DNA of 14,268 nucleotides from JBGVMW01 sp045125095 (lineage in GTDB: Bacteria > Bacillota > Clostridia > Lachnospirales > Lachnospiraceae): assembly GCA_045125095.1 (NCBI GenBank), contig JBGVMW010000275.1, positions 1 to 14,268 on the forward strand. Direction: 5' to 3'. Below are positions 1 to 5,789 of the stretch, one piece after another. Position 1 is the first letter of the stretch. Every line of letters starts with the position of its first letter. Both the position numbers and the translations under genes were made by a program. The notes beneath the pieces are model-generated. The model did no database searches and had not been told where the DNA came from. It was given only the letters and a program-made list of their open reading frames with translations.

Positions 1-69
1 GACAAACTATAAATAGTCAAGAGTTTTTTGAAAAAAATTTGTGCAATAAAAAAGGGTAACTTTAATAGA

Positions 70-97
70 CCATCTGAAAATACCGTATTTCAGATGG
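70..97. repeat. Palindrome downstream of the IS110 transposase
   Basis: CCATCTGAAAATAC (70-83) is complementary to GTATTTCAGATGG (85-97) with one extra A. It lies 28 bases beyond the transposase stop codon. In the transposase direction a T-run follows only after about 15 bases, so it is a weak terminator candidate. It could equally be a subterminal structure of the element end. Confidence 0.5.
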
Positions 98-124
98 AAC
101 AGATAAATATATGTAAGGTAGATA

Positions 125-1300
125 TTAACGAAGTTTCTGACAGTTAAAGTCTACATCCTGCCTCTCCAATGCATAGATGACTCTAATCAGTTTCTTTGCT
201 ACATGAGTGATAGCTACCCGGTGTTTCTTGCCTTCAGCACGTTTCTTTGCATAATAAGTTGCAAAGGTTAAGTCGAAACGGATTAAGGGAAGGCAGGCAT
301 TAAGAAGTACGTAACGGAGCTGGGAAGAACCGTGTTTTACCATTCGCCCGCCACGAGATTCTGTTCCAGAATCATTTATTCCCGGTTCAATTCCGGCAAA
401 TGCAAGCATCTGACCGGGATTAGAAAAGTTGGATATATCACCGTATTCAGCGTAAATAACAGCGGCTGAAATTGGACCAATACCCGGGATGGACATATAA
501 TGTGGATGTACCTCTTCGATTAGTTTAATAATCTCAGTTTCCAAAATGTTTATTTCGTTGGAAAGAGATTTGTGCAGGGTCAATAAGCTATTTAATTCCA
601 AATCAAAAATGGAGTTGTTGACACCGACCGTATTAGCAGCAAGTTCTTTTAAGCGAAGGAACTGCTGGATAGAAAACTTTCCTCTTGAGATACAGCGAAG
701 TTTATCGTAAGAAGTAGAATTCATACGAGCCATTTTCTCAGCGGATCCATAGTTTTCAAGAAGATATAAGGCTGTTTTAGAAAGTCGTTCATTGAAGAAT
801 GGTTTGAATTCAGGAAAGGTATGGTCTAAAACATTTGTTATCTTCACAAGATAAAAAGAACGCTGACGAATTAGCCTGTCACGCAAACGAGTTAGTGACT
901 TTAAGGAATAAGCGTGGTAAAATCCTTTTGAATGGGGTTTGTACTCAACCGTCATTAACCATCGGGCTATTGATTCGCAATCAACAGAATCGGTTTTGGT
1001 TCGCCTTAAAGTTGTAGACTTTTTATATTCCTTGATGAGAACTGGATTAACTTCCATAAAGCTGTGGTGGGCATTCTCGAGGAAAAGTTCAAGATTGAGG
1101 GCATAATGGGCAGTTGATTCAAACCCTATTTTTATATCCTCAGGATTGGAGAGAGAATTAAGAGTAGTAAGCAGTTGTTCAAAGCCATCTTTATCATTAG
1201 CGATGGTAAATTTAGAAACAATTTGTTGGTCAGCTGCAGAAATAATGCAGCAATCATGTTTGTACTTGGAAATATCAATTCCAACAAAGAACATGGACAT
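125..1300 (-). CDS. IS110-family transposase (DEDD recombinase)
   Basis: This 391-residue protein has the two-domain IS110 architecture. The N-terminal RuvC-like DEDD domain shows the motifs VGIDISK (Asp9), GFEST (Glu61) and TDSVD (Asp104 and Asp107). A central helical region follows. The C-terminal Transposase_20 domain carries IPGIGPISAAVIYAEYGD and the GGRMVKHGSSQLR segment, whose Ser325 or Ser326 is the likely catalytic serine. IS110 enzymes cut and paste DNA using an element-encoded bridge RNA that pairs with donor and target. All four acidic residues and the serine are present and there is no frameshift, so the copy looks active. The ATG at 1300 is supported by an AGGAGG-type Shine-Dalgarno sequence 8 bases upstream; a second ATG two codons on is also possible. 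The length is normal for the family. Confidence 0.95.
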   Translation of the reverse strand: MSMFFVGIDISKYKHDCCIISAADQQIVSKFTIANDKDGFEQLLTTLNSLSNPEDIKIGFESTAHYALNLELFLENAHHSFMEVNPVLIKEYKKSTTLRRTKTDSVDCESIARWLMTVEYKPHSKGFYHAYSLKSLTRLRDRLIRQRSFYLVKITNVLDHTFPEFKPFFNERLSKTALYLLENYGSAEKMARMNSTSYDKLRCISRGKFSIQQFLRLKELAANTVGVNNSIFDLELNSLLTLHKSLSNEINILETEIIKLIEEVHPHYMSIPGIGPISAAVIYAEYGDISNFSNPGQMLAFAGIEPGINDSGTESRGGRMVKHGSSQLRYVLLNACLPLIRFDLTFATYYAKKRAEGKKHRVAITHVAKKLIRVIYALERQDVDFNCQKLR

Positions 1301-1463
1301 ATAGATTTACCTCCTGAAATAATATTTAGCACTGCTGTCTTCCACAGAGAATTCGACTGTGTAATCACGTAAATAGAAACGTCAAGCGTTAACAAACTAA
1401 TTACCAGTAATAGACGAAAAGCTGTGGTCTGAGTCACCTCCGAACAGTCAAAGCTGTAGTATT
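1301..1463 (-). ncRNA. Candidate IS110 bridge-RNA region
   Basis: These 160 bases lie upstream of the transposase and have no ORF of their own. IS110-group elements such as IS621 encode the bridge RNA in exactly this position and orientation. On the minus strand I can see short stems: CACAG/CTGTG around 1340-1360, AACG/CGTT around 1378-1390, and TTAC/GTAA near 1401-1410. I could not derive a full two-loop bridge fold or match guide loops to the flanks. The call therefore rests mainly on family knowledge and position. Confidence 0.45.
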
Positions 1464-1493
1464 ATAGGTACAGATCCACAGTGCTTTAAGTAT

Positions 1494-1499
1494 TATAAT
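1494..1499 (+). promoter_or_regulatory. Possible -10 box in the repeated leader
   Basis: A perfect TATAAT lies 89 bases before the chosen start codon. No good -35 hexamer is present at the usual spacing, so the promoter would be weak or activator-dependent. The same box is present in the right-hand copy of the repeat. Confidence 0.35.
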
Positions 1500-1532
1500 G
1501 GAGTATTCAATAAAACCCAAGAGATTTGGGAG

Positions 1533-1587
1533 AAAGGAGAATAATCCATTACCCTCAAAAGAGGATAATTGGATTATACGAGTATTT
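1533..1587 (+). promoter_or_regulatory. Shine-Dalgarno separated from ATG by a hairpin
   Basis: AAAGGAG at 1533-1539 is the only good Shine-Dalgarno sequence upstream of the ATG at 1588, but it lies about 48 bases away. Most of the gap is a hairpin. ATAATCCATTA (1541-1551) pairs with TAATTGGATTAT (1566-1577) with one bulged base; then CCTC (1553-1556) pairs with GAGG (1561-1564) around an AAAA loop. With the hairpin folded, the remaining spacing is about 11 bases, which is workable for initiation. Hairpins that bring a Shine-Dalgarno and start codon together are known, for example in phage T4 gene 25. That this happens here is inference. Confidence 0.55.
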
Positions 1588-3690
1588 ATGAATTATGATG
1601 CCAAAGCTTTTAAAGCTAAAGCCAATAAGAGAGCCAGAAATATATGGCTTATATTCGCACTGCTGTTAACTGCTAATTATGGAACAGATGTAAAAGATGG
1701 TCTGTATCCTTCAAATTTTTATATAGTATTTCTGATACTATGTTGGCTGCCTTTTATAGCAGGTCAGATTATGCTTAAACTTAAGTCACCTTCAACAGAC
1801 TATTACAAGCATATACTTGCTATTGGTTATGGAATATTCTATACTTTTGTAATATGTACATCAGATTCACCAATCGCATTTACTTATATTTTTCCTGTAA
1901 CAAGTCTGCTTGTAATCTATAAAAACAGACGTTTTATGGTATTTTGTGCAATAACCAATTCGATGAGTATCATATTAAACATCATAATCAAATGCCTAAA
2001 TGGCGTGACATCAGCTGCTGATATTAAGAATTATCAGCTTCAATTCTCATGCATTGTATTGTGTTATATCTGTTATGTATTGTCAATTAATCATCTTAAT
2101 GAATCTGACGGTGCAATGACAGACAGCATCAAATCTGATCTTGATCGTGTCATCAAGACTGTATCTAAGGTTAAAAATGCAAGCAATGCTGTTGTCGATG
2201 GTGTAACTGTTGTTCGTGAACTTGCTATCGAGAATAAAGATGGTGCCACTAATGTCGTTACCAAGATGAATGAACTCAATGATAATAATCAGGTTCTTCA
2301 GGAAAAGACTTCTTCTTCACTTGATATGACAACAGATATCAATGAACAGGTACAAAATGTTGTAGGTCTTATATCTGATATGGTTAAACTCACTAATGAA
2401 TCAGGAGAACATGCCCAAAATAGTTATTCCGAACTTGAAAGTGTTGTAACTACTACTAATACTATGTCAGCACTCTCAATAGAAGTCGAGAATGTATTAA
2501 AAGAATTTCAATCTGAATTCGAGATGGTTAAATCTGAGATTTCAACAATTGAGAATATATCCGGACAGACTAATCTCCTTGCATTAAATGCTTCTATTGA
2601 AGCTGCACGAGCCGGTGAAGCCGGTAAAGGCTTTGCTGTTGTAGCTGATGAGATTCGTTCATTAAGTTCAGATACTAAAGATTCATCAAGTCAGATTAAA
2701 AATGCTCTTGTTCGTCTTGGAGAAACTTCTGACAAGATGACTTCATCTGTGGAAGAGACACTCAGACTTATTCAGGTTACAATCTCAAAGATTACTGATA
2801 TCAATAAAAGCGTAAGCACCATTACTGATGATGCAACACTTCTTGGTAATCATATAGATGTCATTGATTCTGCTATAAGAGAAGTTGAAACTTCCAACTC
2901 ACATCTTGTCAATAATATGGAACAGGTATCACAAGTTGTAGATACTATGACTCAATGCATTGAAGCATCTGATGACACAACTAAGACTATGCTTAGCAAA
3001 TATGCTGAAACTGCTACTAATATAGATCACATAGAGACTGTTGTTGAAGCACTTATGAGCGAACTTGGAACAGGTGGTTTCATGGGTGTTGAAGATCTTG
3101 TAAGTGGAATGAAAGCCTTTGTAACATTTACAAAAGATGCTAAAGATGAAGATAAATATCATGGTGAGATTATCTCTAATGAGAATGAGCATCTGCTTAT
3201 ATCTTTTGAAAAAGATCTTCCAGTAAAACGTATGCCTTGTGCTTGTAATATACAAATCACTGCCGGTAATGTCCTATATTGCTTTGAAAATGCTGATATT
3301 ATTAAGGCTGATGATAGAAGTTCCCACCGTTTTGTAATCTATGTTGCATCAAAACCTACTATTATTAACAGAAGAAAATATCCTCGTATAGATATCTCTA
3401 ACAGTTGTAAAGTTCTTATAAAAGAGACTAACAAGACTTATGATGCAAGATTATGTAATATAAGTGCCAACGGCTTCTCTTTTAAATGCCATAATGAAGC
3501 ATTTAAGGAGTGCAAAGGTGAGCATGTATCTGTTACTGTTGACGATTTTAACATTGGAACAAGGAATATTCTTGAAGGCCGCATTATACGAAGTTCTAAC
3601 AACGAAGGCTCTTTTATCGTTGGATGTCAGATGCCTGAAGATAACCACGAGATTATGGAATATATACATAACTATTTTAGCAAAAAATAA
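1588..3690 (+). CDS. Methyl-accepting chemotaxis protein with C-terminal PilZ domain
   Basis: From the ATG at 1588 the protein is 700 residues. The N-terminal 180 residues hold about six hydrophobic segments with short loops, a membrane sensor without a large extracellular ligand domain. A long coiled-coil cytoplasmic domain follows, with the diagnostic chemoreceptor tip (GQTNLLALNASIEAARAG and GKGFAVVADEIRSLS, about residues 325-360), which contacts CheA and CheW. After about residue 500 there is a YcgR-N-like region and then PilZ: RRKYPR at about 595 (RxxxR) and NISANGF at about 624 (D/NxSxxG), the c-di-GMP-binding signature. The protein could therefore couple c-di-GMP to chemotaxis signalling. 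No HAMP domain was recognised. An in-frame ATG at 1498 would add 30 residues encoded by the repeated leader. I prefer 1588 because homology between the two leader copies ends there. Confidence 0.92.
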   Translation: MNYDAKAFKAKANKRARNIWLIFALLLTANYGTDVKDGLYPSNFYIVFLILCWLPFIAGQIMLKLKSPSTDYYKHILAIGYGIFYTFVICTSDSPIAFTYIFPVTSLLVIYKNRRFMVFCAITNSMSIILNIIIKCLNGVTSAADIKNYQLQFSCIVLCYICYVLSINHLNESDGAMTDSIKSDLDRVIKTVSKVKNASNAVVDGVTVVRELAIENKDGATNVVTKMNELNDNNQVLQEKTSSSLDMTTDINEQVQNVVGLISDMVKLTNESGEHAQNSYSELESVVTTTNTMSALSIEVENVLKEFQSEFEMVKSEISTIENISGQTNLLALNASIEAARAGEAGKGFAVVADEIRSLSSDTKDSSSQIKNALVRLGETSDKMTSSVEETLRLIQVTISKITDINKSVSTITDDATLLGNHIDVIDSAIREVETSNSHLVNNMEQVSQVVDTMTQCIEASDDTTKTMLSKYAETATNIDHIETVVEALMSELGTGGFMGVEDLVSGMKAFVTFTKDAKDEDKYHGEIISNENEHLLISFEKDLPVKRMPCACNIQITAGNVLYCFENADIIKADDRSSHRFVIYVASKPTIINRRKYPRIDISNSCKVLIKETNKTYDARLCNISANGFSFKCHNEAFKECKGEHVSVTVDDFNIGTRNILEGRIIRSSNNEGSFIVGCQMPEDNHEIMEYIHNYFSKK

Positions 3691-3710
3691 TATACTAAAA
3701 ACCCAATAAA

Positions 3711-3786
3711 AATAGCCATGCTTATATGCTACTTAATTAGTCTTTTTAATTAAAATATAGCAAAAGTCATGGCTATTCTTCTTTTT
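3711..3786. terminator. Bidirectional terminator between chemoreceptor and MATE genes
   Basis: AATAGCCATG (3711-3720) pairs perfectly with CATGGCTATT (3768-3777). Inside, TTAATT/AATTAA forms a further stem. A T-rich run follows on the plus strand, and TTTTTATTGGGTTTTT follows on the minus strand. It lies 21 bases after the chemoreceptor stop codon and can also end the convergent MATE transcript. Confidence 0.8.
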
Positions 3787-3879
3787 AGTATTTATTTTTT
3801 CAAATTTTATTTTTCGTTTCCTGTTCTTTGCTTTACGGATTCTATTTTTTGTTTTTAGTTTTTACTTTTCAGTTTCTTT
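3778..3879 (-). other. Pyrimidine-rich spacer (purine-rich MATE 3' UTR)
   Basis: About 100 bases consist almost wholly of T and C on the plus strand, between the MATE stop codon and the shared terminator. The MATE mRNA would carry it as an A/G-rich 3' UTR. The composition and placement match the tract after the membrane-protein gene at 9656-9814. No ORF or strong repeat unit is visible here. Confidence 0.5.
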
Positions 3880-5175
3880 CTAATTTTTCTTTTTTTCACG
3901 CATAAATGCAAACATTATAACACAGGTAATAGCTTCTGCCACTGCGTAAGCCATCCATATTCCTGTCATCTTAAGAAGTGCTGACATTATAAAAGCACTT
4001 AATATTATAAGGACAAATCCTCTAAGCATTGATACTATAAATGCACCTCTTACTCTCTCAACAGCACTAAAAAAGCTGCTGCCGATTATATTAAGTCCTG
4101 AGAAAAATATTCCTATAAAATATATTCTCACACCTTCATGTGCATATTTTGCAAGCATTATATCATTCTCACCATTAAATATTGCAACTACATTGTCAGT
4201 GCATACATATAGGAATGTATAGAGAATTATTGCACATACAAAACCTGTTATAAGTGACATATTACGAAGTATCTTTACATCTTTTTCATCACCTTTTCCA
4301 TACGAACTGCTGATAAGTGGCTGACTTCCCTGCGCAATTCCGTTAAATACAGCAACTACTACAAGTGCAACATTAGCAACAACTCCATAAGCTGCGACTC
4401 CGACATTACCTGTAAGTGTTAATATAATATAGTTAAATACAAGTGTAATAACACCTGATGATATCTCCGCAACGAATGCAGATACACCAACCTGACATGA
4501 CATGACAAGTTTTTTAACTGATATCATACATACTTTTACTTTAACACTACTTTTCTTAGATAAAAGATGTGTCATACATATTGCAATTCCTATTACCGGT
4601 GATAAGGCTGTTGCTAACGCTGCACCTCTCATTCCCAATCCAAGCGGGAACATAAGCACATAATCAAATACTATATTAAAAAGACTGCTTGAAAGTGTAG
4701 CTATCATGGCAATATGTGGTGCATTATCATTTCTTACATACGCATTAGCAGTAAGATTCCACATAAACATTGGTGCAAACATCATAAATATTCTTGTATA
4801 AGGTACTCCGACTTTTACTATCTCATCATCTGCTCCAAGCATTCTTAAGAGTGGTTCTGCTAAAAATAATCCAATTAAGATAAATATAACTCCAATAATT
4901 CCATTCCATACAATTGCATTCCATACATATCTCTCACTGTCTGCATCACCTTTTGATTTGCCGACAGAATATCTTATCGCTGAACCGACACCAATCATTG
5001 CACCTATTGCAAATATCAGATTATACAAAGGAAGTACAAGATTGAGTGCAGTAAGTCCATTAGCTCCCTGTGCTTTTGATATAAAGTATGAATCTGCAAG
5101 TATATAGCACGACAATCCTATCATTCCAAGAATATTAAGCGACACATACTTCATAAACTGTTTCTTTACATTCAT
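3880..5175 (-). CDS. MATE-family multidrug efflux transporter (MepA-like)
   Basis: The protein is 431 residues with about twelve hydrophobic segments in the two-half arrangement of MATE antiporters, which export cationic drugs or metabolites using Na+ or H+. Recognisable features are the N-terminal DSYFISKAQGANGLTALNL segment, the GAMIGVGSAIRYSVGKSKGD loop and the later GIAQGSQPLISSSYGKGDEK loop, both typical of MepA-like members. The length is normal. The start is set at 5175 because AGGAGG (5182-5187) lies six bases upstream; the in-frame ATG at 5181 touches the Shine-Dalgarno, and the farther upstream ATG would read through a terminator hairpin. The gene is convergent with the chemoreceptor gene and divergent from the lyase gene. 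The leader suggests attenuation control. The exported substrate cannot be deduced from the sequence. Confidence 0.92.
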   Translation of the reverse strand: MNVKKQFMKYVSLNILGMIGLSCYILADSYFISKAQGANGLTALNLVLPLYNLIFAIGAMIGVGSAIRYSVGKSKGDADSERYVWNAIVWNGIIGVIFILIGLFLAEPLLRMLGADDEIVKVGVPYTRIFMMFAPMFMWNLTANAYVRNDNAPHIAMIATLSSSLFNIVFDYVLMFPLGLGMRGAALATALSPVIGIAICMTHLLSKKSSVKVKVCMISVKKLVMSCQVGVSAFVAEISSGVITLVFNYIILTLTGNVGVAAYGVVANVALVVVAVFNGIAQGSQPLISSSYGKGDEKDVKILRNMSLITGFVCAIILYTFLYVCTDNVVAIFNGENDIMLAKYAHEGVRIYFIGIFFSGLNIIGSSFFSAVERVRGAFIVSMLRGFVLIILSAFIMSALLKMTGIWMAYAVAEAITCVIMFAFMREKKKN

Positions 5176-5195
5176 TTTCATCCTCCTATTATTAA

Positions 5196-5229
5196 TAAAA
5201 AAACCAGATAAGATTAATGTCTTATCTGG
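5196..5229 (-). terminator. Leader attenuator hairpin before the MATE gene
   Basis: On the minus strand CCAGATAAGA and TCTTATCTGG form a perfect 10-bp stem with a six-base loop (5204-5229). A run of at least seven T residues follows, and the MATE Shine-Dalgarno comes only about 10 bases later. An intrinsic terminator this close to a ribosome site, with no gene before it, is the usual expression platform of a riboswitch or other attenuator. Confidence 0.75.
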
Positions 5230-5345
5230 CCAATTATCTCTGTCCATCCGGGAATCTCAGATTACAATATATAACTTATAGTATATTCTACATTGTAAAT
5301 GCACATCTATCATATGGTTTTGACACCATTACTTACATTAATAAT
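5230..5345 (-). promoter_or_regulatory. MATE 5' leader, possible riboswitch sensor
   Basis: About 115 bases precede the attenuator. Just before it on the minus strand is a C/G-containing stretch, TTCCCGGATGGACAGAG (about 5235-5251), with a possible UCUG/CAGA stem. The mepA motif (guanidine-IV riboswitch) is known upstream of MATE genes in Clostridia and works with a terminator. I cannot confirm its consensus from memory, so this remains a hypothesis. Confidence 0.35.
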
Positions 5346-5352
5346 CCAAAAC

Positions 5353-5378
5353 ACCTTGCAGGGTGCATCCAATGCACC
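5353..5378. promoter_or_regulatory. Overlapping inverted repeats upstream of the MATE gene
   Basis: GGTGCAT (5362-5368) and ATGCACC (5372-5378) form a perfect 7-bp inverted repeat with a three-base centre. An adjacent near-palindrome, CACCTTGCAGGGTG, overlaps it. This is either an operator (the compact dyad recalls MerR-type sites, common for efflux genes) or a hairpin at the 5' end of the leader RNA. Confidence 0.4.
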
Positions 5379-5504
5379 GTCCGACTTAACAAGTGTAACA
5401 TATTATATTTTTTATGTCCACACTCAAAACCAAAAGTTGTCTATATTTGAATTTTCGCATACCTAGTTCCTGATTTTAGCTTGAAAATCCTATTTTCTTC
5501 GTTT

Positions 5505-5525
5505 GGAAACTTTTTATTAGTTTCC
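5505..5525. repeat. Small hairpin in the MATE/lyase intergenic region
   Basis: GGAAACT (5505-5511) is complementary to AGTTTCC (5519-5525). It is followed on the plus strand by CGTTTTTG, so it is at best a weak terminator. No plus-strand gene precedes it. Confidence 0.3.
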
Positions 5526-5585
5526 CGTTTTTGCGTATTTATTCTGAAAATTCCAGTAGAAACTAAATATTTTTAAACAGTTTTT

Positions 5586-5747
5586 TTGACATATTTTTCA
5601 AAAATAAGTCTATCGTACTAGTTCTATTGGTACTTTCGCCTTATAGTAAAATAGTACTACGTTTTATATAATATAAAAAAGTCCAAAATTGCGCCCTATT
5701 AATTGTACATTTTCAACAAAATCCCCATTGATCATTCATACAATTAA
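5586..5747 (+). promoter_or_regulatory. Promoter and leader region of the lyase gene
   Basis: Two weak promoter options are visible: TTGACA at 5586-5591 with TATCGT at 5611-5616 (19-base spacing), and a TATAAT at 5667-5672 without a good -35 box. Upstream of the latter, GTACTA (5615-5620) and TAGTAC (5652-5657) form an inverted pair that could bind an activator. In the likely 5' UTR, TTAATTGTA (5699-5707) and TACAATTAA (5739-5747) form a perfect 9-bp inverted repeat. The weak -35 would suit an inducible, activator-dependent promoter. All of this is inference. Confidence 0.35.
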
Positions 5748-5789
5748 CTATTTCGGATTTTTTAATTTAATATTTCATAAGGAGGTTTT

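Larger units (their letters stand above)
60..1463 (-). mobile_element. IS110-family insertion sequence (ends approximate)
   Basis: A single intact IS110-type transposase gene has about 160 bases of non-coding DNA upstream and a palindrome downstream. IS110 elements usually lack terminal inverted repeats and target duplications, and none are visible, so the ends are estimates. The right end is placed just before the repeated leader that begins by 1464, because that leader occurs again at the right end of the window without any visible transposase. The left end lies somewhere in positions 1-70. The element sits directly upstream of the chemoreceptor gene and points away from it. Confidence 0.6.
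1464..1590 (+). repeat. 127-bp repeated leader, left copy
   Basis: These 127 bases match the reverse complement of 14142-14268 with a single mismatch (A at 1581) and no gaps. The match ends at the ATG of the chemoreceptor gene; only one further base agrees by chance. The repeat contains a TATAAT (1494-1499), a small hairpin CCCAA/TTGGG (1516-1530), a Shine-Dalgarno-like AAAGGAG (1533-1539) and a large hairpin (1541-1577). It is not coding in any recognised family. It may be a dispersed mobile leader, a structured regulatory RNA or an IS110 target repeat. Confidence 0.9.

Noticed and set aside
1464..1590. c-di-GMP (GEMM) riboswitch before the chemoreceptor-PilZ gene
   Set aside because: The repeated leader lacks any GEMM-like core I can recognise, and it also precedes a kinase with no c-di-GMP link.
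5176..5247. N-terminal extension of the MATE protein
   Set aside because: The added codons run through a perfect intrinsic terminator hairpin and its T-run, and a good Shine-Dalgarno serves the ATG at 5175.
5217..5450. A 77-codon plus-strand open frame
   Set aside because: It has no Shine-Dalgarno or recognisable motifs and lies over the MATE leader structures; the frame is incidental.
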